From Acetoanaerobium sp041831635 (GTDB lineage Bacteria > Bacillota > Clostridia > Peptostreptococcales > Filifactoraceae): a stretch of 15,900 nt of DNA. The DNA lies in NCBI GenBank assembly GCA_041831635.1, contig JBHASY010000021.1:1-15900 (forward strand). Reading direction: 5' to 3'. The translations under genes were made by a program, and so were the position numbers. The notes under the pieces were generated by a model, which was not told where the DNA came from, searched no databases, and saw nothing but the letters and a program-made list of their open reading frames with translations. Below are positions 1-8,276 of this stretch, in pieces (the first letter of the stretch is position 1; every line of letters begins with the position of its first letter).

Positions 1-122
1 AAATTTTATCTTTATCGTTGCATAATGTTGTATCAATATGGAAATTTCTTTAAAAATCTGAATTATTATGTCATAATCTAATTAAGAGATTTATTCATGA
101 AATTCAGTCGGAGGGTAAGTAT

Positions 123-1409
123 TTGAGAATTATAGATATGAAAGAGATAACAAAGGGGCAGGACGTGCCGAAGATAGCATACAGACCTGTTAAATCTCTA
201 GAAGATAGAATATATTTTGAAAAGGTTCAAGGTACACTGGAAGAGCAGTGGACTGAAGGCATATACAGATATGATATAGATGGACAAAAACTCAGCAGGG
301 TAGATACGGGAGAGCATTACAGTAATCCGTCTATGTATGATATAGAAATTCCCGGCTCTTATGAAGATGTGCTTGCTATGAAAGATATGAACAGTATTTA
401 TTACTGTGTTTCGTCTAAAACGGATGATGAGCAGAAACTTAATTTTTTCAAACTTAATCTTAACACGGATACTCAAGATGATATACTCAATTTCAGTTTT
501 TTAAGAACAAGGTATGTATACAGGGGTTTGGAGATATTAACAGACGGTTACTTTATATTTACGCTTTCCGATTTAAGTACGTACCCTGAGAGCAACCAGT
601 ACGACAGAGTGTATTTAGTCGATGTACATGAAAGAAGAATTTACGAGATTTATGATTTGCTGTTTAAACTCACTTCAGGAAAGAGAGAAGTAATAGGAAG
701 TGAAATAAAATATATATTGATTGAAGAGGTGTATTTGTTAGAGGAGGAAGAACTGGAACTTCTTTTGTCGGACGATGTGGAGCTTGCTATGGATATACCC
801 GAGGATTTGACGGAAGATTTTGTATTTAAAAACAGCATTAAGGTATTACCGTTTAAAAACTTTTTAAACTTGGTAAAATCAGGTAGCAGATATTATGAAT
901 ACAAAGTAATGGACAGCATATTTATGGACGGAGTAATCAGGATAGTAGGTGAAACTCAAAGCAAGATTTACTATAAGAAAAATAAACACGAGCATATCTT
1001 AAAGTCCAGTCGTGATTTTAATGAGAGGCGATTAAAGGGCAAGGAAGAAATTTTTTCCATAGACAAGGAAACACTTGGCATTTCAAAGATAATGGAGCTG
1101 GGGGATAAGAGCCTGCTTGCTTTTGAAGATGAGATGGTATATGAGATAGAGGAAACTAATGACAGGGTTAAGATAATATCTAAGATAGAAGATAATTTTT
1201 CTTTTGAATATGAAAAAAATACCTCCGATATAGATGCGAAGGAATATTTTTATGATTTGTTCGACCACAGATACCTTGTAATAGGTGTGCTTAAAAATAA
1301 GGAGAAGTTTTCCGGAAGTTTTTTAAAGATAATAGATATGTATGAAATAGAAGGCGACAAAAAATGCGATGATATTTTTATAATAGATGATACTGTGTTT
1401 ATGGGATAA
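123..1409 (+). CDS. Hypothetical 428-aa soluble protein
   Basis: I do not recognise this protein. The TTG start is chosen because GGAGGG at 110-115 lies 7 bases upstream; an in-frame ATG at 138 is the alternative. No signal peptide or membrane segment is visible, so it should be cytoplasmic. It is rich in Asp, Glu, Tyr and Ile, with many short alternating hydrophobic stretches that suggest a mostly beta protein, and an acidic Glu/Leu cluster around residues 203-215. The stop is 15 bases before the nuclease-helicase gene, whose ribosome binding site lies in that gap, so the two are almost certainly co-transcribed. A functional link to the helicase is inference from position only. Confidence 0.85.
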   Translation: MRIIDMKEITKGQDVPKIAYRPVKSLEDRIYFEKVQGTLEEQWTEGIYRYDIDGQKLSRVDTGEHYSNPSMYDIEIPGSYEDVLAMKDMNSIYYCVSSKTDDEQKLNFFKLNLNTDTQDDILNFSFLRTRYVYRGLEILTDGYFIFTLSDLSTYPESNQYDRVYLVDVHERRIYEIYDLLFKLTSGKREVIGSEIKYILIEEVYLLEEEELELLLSDDVELAMDIPEDLTEDFVFKNSIKVLPFKNFLNLVKSGSRYYEYKVMDSIFMDGVIRIVGETQSKIYYKKNKHEHILKSSRDFNERRLKGKEEIFSIDKETLGISKIMELGDKSLLAFEDEMVYEIEETNDRVKIISKIEDNFSFEYEKNTSDIDAKEYFYDLFDHRYLVIGVLKNKEKFSGSFLKIIDMYEIEGDKKCDDIFIIDDTVFMG

Positions 1410-1424
1410 GACTTGGAGGATTAA

Positions 1425-3797
1425 ATGCCTGGTAGAGTTGAAATTTCTGTGCGTTCTTTGGTGGAATTTGTGCTTAGAAGTGGAAATTTGGAAGCACAGA
1501 GCAGTTTTTCGCCTGCAAGAATGCAAGAGGGTATCAGAATACATCAGCAAATTCAGCAAATCAAGGGGAGGTATATAGAAAAAGAACTTTCTCTTAGGTT
1601 GGATATCAAGATAAACGATATAGATTTTCAGGTATCGGGAAGAGCAGACGGTTTGATGAAAGAAGAAGAGTTATATATCATTGATGAGATAAAAAGCACT
1701 TCAAAAAGTTTAATAAACTGTGAAGAAAGTGAAGTTCACTTGGCTCAGGCTAAGTTTTATGGCTATATTTACGCACTTGATAACCGATTGAGTAACATAG
1801 GAGTAAATGTAACCTATTACAGTATGTATGACGAGGACATAAGAAGCTTTGAACATAGGTATGAGAGAGAAGAACTCGAAACCTATGTAACTCATATTCT
1901 ATACCGTTACAGTTTGTTTTGCAGGTTACTTGAAAATTTGAAAGATAAAAGAGATGAAAGCATACTTAATTTAGAATTTCCTTTTGATTCATACAGAAAG
2001 GGTCAAAAGAAGATGATAAATGACGTGTACAGAGCTATAAGTCAGAAGAAAAGGTTGTTTGTAAAAGCACCTACAGGTATAGGAAAAACCATATCGACAC
2101 TTTATCCTGCTATTAAAAGTTTAATCTATGAGGAAAATGAGAAGATATTTTACCTTACTTCAAAGACTATAAACAGAGAGACAGCCTCCGATACTTTGAC
2201 ACTGTTAAAAAAATCAGGGCTCAGTATAAGAGCAATAGCCCTTACTGCAAAGGACAAAATTTGTCCGTATGGAAGTTGTGATTTAAATGTCTGCGAATAT
2301 GCAAAAGGACATTTTGACAGGATAAATTCAGCTATTTACGATATTTTGGAAACAAAGGATATCATAACAAGAGATGTGATACTTTCCTACAGTGAGGCAC
2401 ATAAAGTATGTCCGTTTGAGTTTTCTCTTGATATTTCGCTTTTTTGCGATGTGATTATAGGGGACTATAACTATGCTTTTGATCCTGCTGCCTACCTAAA
2501 AAGGTTTTTCGCCGAAAAGATGGGGAGATACATATTTTTAATGGATGAGGCTCATAATTTCATAGACAGAGCTAGGGATATGTTTTCTGCATCTGTCGAG
2601 AAAACAGCATTTTTAGAACTTAGGAAGCTGATAAAATCATCAATTAAAAATCATACTATGATTTCAAAAGAGTTGTCTGATATTTTGAAATCAATAGGGA
2701 GAATAAACGCAGAATTTTTAAAACTTAAACCTGAGCAAGAAGAAAGAGAATTTTCTCAAAAAGCCTTACCGGAGAAATTAGTAAAAGCAATAAGGAGTTT
2801 TACAGAGTATGCGGACTATTATTTTAGCGAGTGTCTAAGTGCAAGTGAAGAAGATTTTTATCAGGGACTGCTTAATTTGTATTTTGACTCCCACTCTTTT
2901 ATACGGATTTGCGAACTTTATGACGAAAACTACACCACGATAGGGTATCAGTGTAATAAAAATTTGAGAATAAAACTGTTTTGTGTAGATCCTTCAGCCC
3001 TAGTAAAAGACGCTCTTAATAGATGTACTTCACTTATAGCATTTTCAGCAACACTTATTCCGGCATCTTACTATATAGGTATGATGGGAGGTATGGAAGA
3101 TGCAGTATATCTGATGCTTGACAGTCCTTTTGAACCTGAAAGACTAAGAGTTATGATAGATGTAGGTGTATCTACAAGATATTTACATAGAGAGAGTTCT
3201 ATTGACAAAGTAGTGCAGAGAATTTATTCAGCAGTAAGCACGAAGAATGGAAATTACATAGCTTTTTTTCCATCTTATGAATATATGAACCGGACTTATG
3301 AAGAGTTTTCAAAGACCTATTTCGATGTAGAGTGTCTGGTTCAAGAAAGAAGTTTTACCGAAATTCAAAGAGAAGACTTTTTAAAGCGATTTGTAAATCA
3401 AAATACTCATATAATGTTGGGATTTGCAGTTATGGGAGGGGTTTTTTCTGAGGGGATAGACTTAAAAGGAGATAGGCTTTCAGGGGCGATAATTGTAACT
3501 GTAGGGCTTGCAAAAATTTCGTATGAACTTGATTTGATAATGGAGCATTTTAATAACAAAGGAAAAAACGGTTTTAATTATGCCTATAGATATCATGGAA
3601 TGAATAAAGTGATGCAAAGTGCAGGCAGGGTAATAAGGACTTCATCCGACAAAGGTTTTATACTGCTTCTTGACGATAGGTTTTTAGAGAATAACTATCA
3701 AAGGCTTATGCCCGGAGAATGGGCAAATTTTGAAAAAGTAAACAGCCCTTTGCAGATAAAAAATACTTTGGAGAAGTTTTGGCTAAAAAAAGATTAG
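1425..3797 (+). CDS. PD-(D/E)XK nuclease / XPD-DinG family Fe-S helicase fusion
   Basis: Predicted DNA-processing enzyme of 790 aa. The N-terminal ~130 residues carry RecB/Cas4-type nuclease motifs: GRAD at 72-75, DEIK at 87-90 and a QAKFYGY motif at 108-114. The rest is a superfamily 2 helicase of the Rad3/XPD/DinG group: Walker A APTGIGKT at 215-222, Cys280, Cys285, Cys290 and Cys329 suited to a 4Fe-4S cluster, a DEAH box at 374-377, an FSAT motif, an FSEGIDLKGD motif and a C-terminal QSAGRVIRT motif. All key residues appear present. GGAGG at 1415-1419 sits just before the ATG. The fold families are established; a 5'-3' DNA helicase acting with an attached nuclease in repair or replication is inference. 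The preceding hypothetical gene is its likely operon partner. Confidence 0.9.
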   Translation: MPGRVEISVRSLVEFVLRSGNLEAQSSFSPARMQEGIRIHQQIQQIKGRYIEKELSLRLDIKINDIDFQVSGRADGLMKEEELYIIDEIKSTSKSLINCEESEVHLAQAKFYGYIYALDNRLSNIGVNVTYYSMYDEDIRSFEHRYEREELETYVTHILYRYSLFCRLLENLKDKRDESILNLEFPFDSYRKGQKKMINDVYRAISQKKRLFVKAPTGIGKTISTLYPAIKSLIYEENEKIFYLTSKTINRETASDTLTLLKKSGLSIRAIALTAKDKICPYGSCDLNVCEYAKGHFDRINSAIYDILETKDIITRDVILSYSEAHKVCPFEFSLDISLFCDVIIGDYNYAFDPAAYLKRFFAEKMGRYIFLMDEAHNFIDRARDMFSASVEKTAFLELRKLIKSSIKNHTMISKELSDILKSIGRINAEFLKLKPEQEEREFSQKALPEKLVKAIRSFTEYADYYFSECLSASEEDFYQGLLNLYFDSHSFIRICELYDENYTTIGYQCNKNLRIKLFCVDPSALVKDALNRCTSLIAFSATLIPASYYIGMMGGMEDAVYLMLDSPFEPERLRVMIDVGVSTRYLHRESSIDKVVQRIYSAVSTKNGNYIAFFPSYEYMNRTYEEFSKTYFDVECLVQERSFTEIQREDFLKRFVNQNTHIMLGFAVMGGVFSEGIDLKGDRLSGAIIVTVGLAKISYELDLIMEHFNNKGKNGFNYAYRYHGMNKVMQSAGRVIRTSSDKGFILLLDDRFLENNYQRLMPGEWANFEKVNSPLQIKNTLEKFWLKKD

Positions 3798-3812
3798 ACG
3801 AAGGGAGGTAAT

Positions 3813-3887
3813 TTGATTAAGCTTAATGTGCTATCTACAGGAAAATCATTTTATTGTAAAAGGGGGATAAAAAATGAAATACTGTGA
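3813..3887 (+). CDS. Possible 24-aa leader peptide overlapping the lipoprotein start
   Basis: A TTG-initiated reading frame (MIKLNVLSTGKSFYCKRGIK then NEIL) follows a strong AAGGGAGG at 3801-3808, about 4 bases before the TTG. It covers the whole gap after the helicase gene and ends at TGA 3885-3887, overlapping the lipoprotein start at 3874 by 14 bases in another frame. Its codons span the lipoprotein's AGGGGG ribosome binding site, so translation through it could open or couple that site. It may equally be a chance frame or a remnant of an earlier start. No homologue is recognised. Confidence 0.3.
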   Translation: MIKLNVLSTGKSFYCKRGIKNEIL

Positions 3888-5256
3888 TTTGTTTTTAAGA
3901 AAACTTTTTGTTGTTTTAATTATTCTGAGCCTTGTTTGCCTTACGGCTTGCTCCGGGAAAACCGGCGAAGAGGATACATCGATTGAAAAACCTCAGAGCT
4001 CTTCAACAGAACAGACAGAAGAAAGCGAAGAAGAAGTTCGTATATTGGATTTAGACAAAACTGTTTATGCAGACGGCGAATGGGCTGAAGACGCAGTGGT
4101 TCTTCTTGTTAGAACCGGCTCAGAGCAGGTAAGGCTGGAAAAAGAATTTGCAAAGGATTATCCTGAGCTGGCTATGGCACTGGAAGAATTAGCCAGTATG
4201 CAAAAAAGCAATATGGAAGTGAATTTTGATAACCTTGCCGGCTTTGCTAAAGAGAAATTTTCAGAAAACCCCGACAATTTTACAACCTATGTTTCTACAT
4301 CAAATGTCTATGTAAGACGTTCGGACAGTGTTGCTGTGAGTATTTTAGAAGACTCATTTTATGAATATGGAGACCTCAGAGGTCGCTTAATGGAAGGAAG
4401 TAACTACGATACTAAGACAGGACAAAAGTTGGAATTGTCAGATGTGATAAAAGATATGAGTAAAATTCCTGAACTTGTTATGGAAGGTATAAACAGTGAA
4501 ATGTGGATGACTAATGAATTTAATGAAGATGTCATTAAAGCCTATTTTGAAAATACTCCTGAAGATATGCTTTCTTGGACACTTGATTATAATGGTGTGA
4601 CCTTTTATTTCGAGCAGGATATTTTATGGGAATATTCTCCTATGGGTTGTGCTACGGTGCAGTTTGAAGGAAATGAAGAATTGTTTCATGAAAAGTATAT
4701 GAAGGTTGCGAAATCTTATATGGTAGAGATGCCTGTAGATGCTGCATTTTTCAGTGATTTGAACAATGATAATCGCCTAGATGAACTTAATTTTACCCAA
4801 ACATTAGGAGAGGAATTTGAATTTGAATATGGAGGAAGTAGTCCTCATTACGCAAGTTTTTCAATATTTACGGATATAGATACTTTTTATTATTATGAAG
4901 ATATGTTTGCGTACAATTTTCACCCTTACTTTGTGAAAACATCTGATGGGAAACATTATCTTTATCTGTTTGCAGAACAGTATGATATTCAAAACAGATT
5001 GATGGATCTGCACGTTTACGAACTAAAAACAGGGGAAATAACAAAGATAGGAAGTATGAACACAGGACCTTACTATAAACCTGACAATTCTACGTGGACT
5101 GACATATTTGCTCTGCCGATGAATCCGGAGAATTTTTATATGGACGATTTTAGCGAAGAGTCACTTAAATATGAGTTTAGTGAAGAAGGTAATTACAATA
5201 CACCTGATCCTATAGCATATACAGTAGGTGTAGACGGTATGCCTGTTAAGAAATAA
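3874..5256 (+). CDS. Lipoprotein with RsiV/DUF3298-like domain
   Basis: Predicted secreted lipoprotein of 460 aa. Residues 1-25 form a signal peptide with lipobox LTAC and Cys26 as the lipidated residue, followed by a Ser/Glu-rich linker. The middle part (about 45-285) resembles the extracellular DUF4163/DUF3298 region of RsiV-type proteins: a FYEYGDLRGR stretch, a NYDTKTGQKLELSDV motif and a VTFYFEQD segment. Residues 295-304 (DLNNDNRLDE) look like a calcium-binding DxNxD loop, and what follows resembles propeller-like repeat sequence. The ATG has AGGGGG at 3861-3866. There is no sigma factor beside it and no transmembrane anti-sigma part, so a regulatory role is not supported. A cell-surface binding or sensing protein is the cautious reading. 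Confidence 0.8.
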   Translation: MKYCDLFLRKLFVVLIILSLVCLTACSGKTGEEDTSIEKPQSSSTEQTEESEEEVRILDLDKTVYADGEWAEDAVVLLVRTGSEQVRLEKEFAKDYPELAMALEELASMQKSNMEVNFDNLAGFAKEKFSENPDNFTTYVSTSNVYVRRSDSVAVSILEDSFYEYGDLRGRLMEGSNYDTKTGQKLELSDVIKDMSKIPELVMEGINSEMWMTNEFNEDVIKAYFENTPEDMLSWTLDYNGVTFYFEQDILWEYSPMGCATVQFEGNEELFHEKYMKVAKSYMVEMPVDAAFFSDLNNDNRLDELNFTQTLGEEFEFEYGGSSPHYASFSIFTDIDTFYYYEDMFAYNFHPYFVKTSDGKHYLYLFAEQYDIQNRLMDLHVYELKTGEITKIGSMNTGPYYKPDNSTWTDIFALPMNPENFYMDDFSEESLKYEFSEEGNYNTPDPIAYTVGVDGMPVKK

Positions 5257-5268
5257 GGAGATATATTT

Positions 5269-6483
5269 ATGGGAAATAAAAAATGTATATTTATTTTTCT
5301 GTCAGTAGTGTTATTTATGGTGCTTGCAGGGTGTACAGAAAAGAAAGAACAGAATTTACAAACTACTACCATAGGTAAAGAATATAAAGTTAATTCTATA
5401 GAAGAGTTTTTAGAGGCAATAGAGCCAAACGCAAAAATTACTTTTAAAACAGGGTACTATAATCTTACAGAATTTCTTGACAATTATTTGAATGAGAAAG
5501 AAGATTACAGTGTGTGGAATGAAAACCATGAATATGTTGAGATTAGAAGTGTTTTAGACGGTGTGGAGATAGTTATTAAAAATGTTGATGACCTTTATAT
5601 AGAGGGCGGTTCTGAAAATCCGAAAGATACAGAAATCGTAACAGAGCCACGCTATGCTACAGTTCTTAATTTTGAAAATTGTAACGATATTGAGCTGCAA
5701 GCTCTTACTATAGGACATACAGATACAGGTAGTTGTTCCGGAAATGTACTTGGTTTTAGCGGCACTACAGGCATAAATTTACGCAAACTTGATCTTTATG
5801 GATGCGGGGTATATGCAATAGAATGTAACAACTCCACCGGAAACCTTTATGTTTATGATTCTATTATCAGAGACTGTGAACTTGGACCTTTTGATATTTA
5901 TGATGCAGCAGGAGAGTTTAAATTTACAGACTGTACTTTATCAGAGTCAGATGGTGGAGGAAGTTTTGAATCAAATGAAGGGTCCAAGCTGTCATTTCTT
6001 AGATGTTCTTTTGGACAAGAAGAATCTAATGTTTGGAGTATTATCAGAAATGATGTTTCGTTTGAAGAATGTGAATTTATGGAGGTTACAGAGTATTCCG
6101 AAACGGACTATAATGAAGAGAATATCCCGGTTTTTGATTATGAAAATATGGAAGAAATCAGTTTTGATGACCTTATGTTGGAGGGCACTAAATGGACAGG
6201 ATATTCTGTTGTAAATCCTCAGTCGGGAGATACTCAGTATTTAGACAGGTATACAGGAAATGAGAACCAAACAGACAACTATGCTTATCTGCAATTCAAT
6301 GAAGACAAAAAAGGCTTGTTTAAATATAACGGTGAAACTATGGATTTTGAATGGGAGTTTTTAGAACCTAAACTTGCCTGCCTGAAAAATGATGAAATGA
6401 TGATATACATTTCTATGTATCAGGGCGAAGAGTCGAATTGGATATTTATGCAATTCAACAATGATGTGATTTGGTTTTATTGA
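5269..6483 (+). CDS. Lipoprotein with parallel beta-helix-like domain
   Basis: Predicted lipoprotein of 404 aa, with a signal peptide and lipobox LAGC (Cys22). Residues from about 85 to 270 look like right-handed parallel beta-helix coils: repeated short strands such as ATVLNFENCNDIELQALTIG and GINLRKLDLYGCGVYAIEC, with regularly spaced Asn, Cys and Gly at the turns. This is typical of pectate-lyase-like and polysaccharide-associated folds, but no catalytic set is recognisable. The last ~90 residues form a separate beta-rich domain with several Trp and Tyr. AAGGAG overlaps the upstream stop codon, and the 12-base gap to the preceding lipoprotein gene indicates co-expression. A surface carbohydrate- or protein-binding role is inference. 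Confidence 0.8.
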   Translation: MGNKKCIFIFLSVVLFMVLAGCTEKKEQNLQTTTIGKEYKVNSIEEFLEAIEPNAKITFKTGYYNLTEFLDNYLNEKEDYSVWNENHEYVEIRSVLDGVEIVIKNVDDLYIEGGSENPKDTEIVTEPRYATVLNFENCNDIELQALTIGHTDTGSCSGNVLGFSGTTGINLRKLDLYGCGVYAIECNNSTGNLYVYDSIIRDCELGPFDIYDAAGEFKFTDCTLSESDGGGSFESNEGSKLSFLRCSFGQEESNVWSIIRNDVSFEECEFMEVTEYSETDYNEENIPVFDYENMEEISFDDLMLEGTKWTGYSVVNPQSGDTQYLDRYTGNENQTDNYAYLQFNEDKKGLFKYNGETMDFEWEFLEPKLACLKNDEMMIYISMYQGEESNWIFMQFNNDVIWFY

Positions 6484-6534
6484 TATATATTTAAAAAATT
6501 CAAGTAAAGACGAGTATGTGCAAAGGGTGTTAAG

Positions 6535-7293
6535 ATGGGGATAATAGCGTTTTTATACGGTTTGATGTTTGGGAGTTTTTATAATGTCGTGATATATAGA
6601 ATACCTGCTGATAAGAGTATAGTAAAAGGCAGGTCTATGTGTGGTAGCTGTAATCATATCTTAGCTGCGAAAGATTTGATTCCTGTGTTTAGCTGGGTAT
6701 TTTTAAAAGCCAGATGTCGTTACTGTGGCTCGAAAATATCTATGAGATATCCTATAATAGAATTACTTACAGGATTACTGTTTTATCTTGCTTATTTGAG
6801 TTCAGGTTCTGTATGGGAATTTTTATTTTATGCAAGTCTTTGGTCTATGCTTTTAATTACAGCTATGATAGATTATGATGAAATGATAATTTCTGATGCT
6901 GTACTTTTAGCGTTTACATTAGTAGGAGCAGTATCGATTATAGGAATGAAGGCGGAGATATTAACCAGAGTTTATGGTCTTATATTCGGTTTTGGATTTT
7001 ACTTTGCAATTTATTACATAGCGAAGTTAATCTATAAAAAAGAGGCCTTTGGATTCGGAGATGTTATGCTTATGGGGGCACTGGGCATATTTATGGGATT
7101 TAGAGATACTGCTCTTACAAGTATTCTAAGTTTTTATATAGCACTTGTAGTTATAGTAATAATGAAAATATTTGGAAAGAAACTTGAGTTTAAACAAGAA
7201 ATTCCTTTCGGTCCATATATATGTATATCAGCATTTGTGGTTTCGCTTTATGGGGATGAGATAGTAAGACTTTATATGAATTTGTTTATGTAA
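6535..7293 (+). CDS. pilD: Type A24 prepilin peptidase
   Basis: Integral membrane aspartyl protease (PilD/ComC family) that cleaves, and usually N-methylates, type IV prepilins or pseudopilins. The N-terminus has the family FGSFYNVVIYRIP signature. A cytoplasmic zinc-type loop carries Cys36-x2-Cys39 and Cys61-x2-Cys64, matching bifunctional members. The catalytic aspartates are expected in MIDYDE (Asp113/Asp115) and FGFGDVMLM (Asp176). At 252 aa and about 7-8 hydrophobic segments it is full length. AAAGGG at 6522-6527 precedes the ATG. No pilin, secretion ATPase or competence gene is in the window, so its substrates must be encoded elsewhere. The gap of 51 bases after the beta-helix lipoprotein allows co-transcription. 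Confidence 0.93.
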   Translation: MGIIAFLYGLMFGSFYNVVIYRIPADKSIVKGRSMCGSCNHILAAKDLIPVFSWVFLKARCRYCGSKISMRYPIIELLTGLLFYLAYLSSGSVWEFLFYASLWSMLLITAMIDYDEMIISDAVLLAFTLVGAVSIIGMKAEILTRVYGLIFGFGFYFAIYYIAKLIYKKEAFGFGDVMLMGALGIFMGFRDTALTSILSFYIALVVIVIMKIFGKKLEFKQEIPFGPYICISAFVVSLYGDEIVRLYMNLFM

Positions 7294-7352
7294 AAATTGA
7301 TGAACTATAGTTATTGAAGTATTTTATGTAATCAAATTAAAAATGTTTTTTC

Positions 7353-7380
7353 TTGACACAGATGAGAGCATTATGATAAT
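7353..7380 (+). promoter_or_regulatory. Promoter of the tetR gene
   Basis: TTGACA at 7353-7358 is a perfect -35 consensus. GATAAT at 7375-7380 is a 5/6 match to the -10, with a 16-base spacer. It lies 44 bases before the tetR ATG and just upstream of a palindrome. Confidence 0.75.
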
Positions 7381-7391
7381 ATGCTGGCGAT

Positions 7392-7408
7392 ATATACTTG
7401 TAGTATAT
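7392..7408. promoter_or_regulatory. Palindromic operator, probable TetR autoregulatory site
   Basis: ATATACTTGTAGTATAT is a perfect inverted repeat with 7-base arms around TGT. It starts 11 bases after the -10, so it covers the expected transcription start and early leader of the TetR-family gene. Size and placement are typical of TetR-family operators. Binding by this particular TetR is inference. Confidence 0.65.
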
Positions 7409-7423
7409 TTTGGAGGAGTTTCT

Positions 7424-8038
7424 ATGGAAAGTTCAGAAACGAAAAAGAAAATTTTAGAGGTAGGAAAAAGAGAGTTCCTTAAAAAAGGCTTTAAGGACGC
7501 TTCCTTGAACTATATCGTAGCGGAGGCGGGTTTTACCAAAGGTGCTTTTTATGGGTATTATACAGACAAGGCAGCTCTTTTTGAAGATTTGGTTTGTGAG
7601 GCAGCAGATGGACTTTTGAATAAGTTTAAGGCTGCTCAGGAGGCACATTTTGACTTAATCGCTGAGGATAAAACTTCAAAGAGTCGGGAATTGTCCACGC
7701 AGTATTTGAGGTACTTTGTAGAATATATTTACGAGCACTTTGATTCTTTCAAGCTGGTGCTGTGTTGTTCCGACGGGACAAAATACGAAAACTATGTACA
7801 CGACATCGTTGAATTAGATGTCGCACGTTCCGAACAATATTTTGATATTCTTCGCGAGAAAGGAAAGCTAAATGGTGCTTCCAGCAAGGAGCTACATCAC
7901 ATGATTACAAGTGCATACTTTACGGCAGTGTTTGAAACTGTTGTGCATGATATGCCGCGTGAACAGGCCCTTGACTATATCGAAGAATTGGCTGCATTTT
8001 TCAATGCCGGTTGGGAGAAGATTTTGAGTATTCGTTAA
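7424..8038 (+). CDS. TetR/AcrR family transcriptional regulator
   Basis: Predicted 204-aa one-component repressor. The N-terminal DNA-binding domain (about residues 5-55) has the family pattern: KKKILEVGKREFLKKGF, then a helix-turn-helix in ASLNYIVAEAGFTKGAFYGY, then YTDKAALFEDL. The remaining helices form the ligand-binding domain, whose effector cannot be read from sequence. The start at 7424 is favoured by GGAGG at 7412-7416; an upstream in-frame start at 7343 would put the promoter and operator inside the gene. It faces a convergent nitroreductase and a flavodoxin-type fragment, so control of a redox or electrophile response is plausible but unproven. Codons look less AT-rich than in the genes before it, hinting at separate acquisition. 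Confidence 0.92.
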   Translation: MESSETKKKILEVGKREFLKKGFKDASLNYIVAEAGFTKGAFYGYYTDKAALFEDLVCEAADGLLNKFKAAQEAHFDLIAEDKTSKSRELSTQYLRYFVEYIYEHFDSFKLVLCCSDGTKYENYVHDIVELDVARSEQYFDILREKGKLNGASSKELHHMITSAYFTAVFETVVHDMPREQALDYIEELAAFFNAGWEKILSIR

Positions 8039-8039
8039 C

Positions 8040-8270
8040 TGAGCAGGGTGAAGAGTCCATGTATCCGGCATTTTTACGCTATAATACGCATTAAACGTAA
8101 ATCCTTTATTTTTCATGTATTCATTTGCAATAGCGTATGTCTGACATATTGTTGTTCCATAGGTAGCAACAAAAAATGTATAGTGATTTTTGTCTGTTGT
8201 GTGCAAAATTAGTTTATCTAAAGATTCTCCGACTATATATGGGAAAATCCAATTACAACCAATCTACATT
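8040..8270 (-). pseudogene. Fragment of a flavodoxin/EFR1-type ferredoxin gene
   Basis: Reading the minus strand from about 8270 downward gives a continuous frame: WIFPYIVGESLDKLIL, then YTFFVATYGTT, then KGFTFNAYYSVKMPDTWTL. This matches the middle of the flavodoxin domain in EFR1-family flavodoxin/ferredoxin proteins, where an IFP-Y segment, a VATYGG-like loop and a KG...L.A.YSVKMPDN segment occur in this order. The start, FMN phosphate loop and ferredoxin cysteines are absent. An in-frame TAG precedes the fragment, and similarity ends where tetR ends. It is a gene lost by deletion on both sides. The family call comes from motif memory and needs a search. Confidence 0.55.
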
Positions 8271-8276
8271 ATTTTT

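Noticed and set aside
1..122. Promoter upstream of the first gene
   Set aside because: CATAAT at 72-77 has no acceptable -35 at normal spacing; only the ribosome binding site is supported.
650..838. Serine-rich minus-strand frame
   Set aside because: It is antisense to an acidic Glu/Asp-rich stretch of the 428-aa protein, which forces serine codons; no ribosome site.
5849..6214. 121-codon + strand frame within the beta-helix lipoprotein gene
   Set aside because: It overlaps a well-supported gene in another frame, has no ribosome binding site and its composition is not protein-like.
7303..7312. AACTATAGTT palindrome after the prepilin peptidase gene
   Set aside because: Only 5-base arms, no T-run and no promoter next to it; likely chance in AT-rich sequence.
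7343..7423. Upstream in-frame start for the TetR-family gene
   Set aside because: It would place the -10 box and the palindromic operator inside the coding sequence and lacks a ribosome binding site; the ATG at 7424 has GGAGG.
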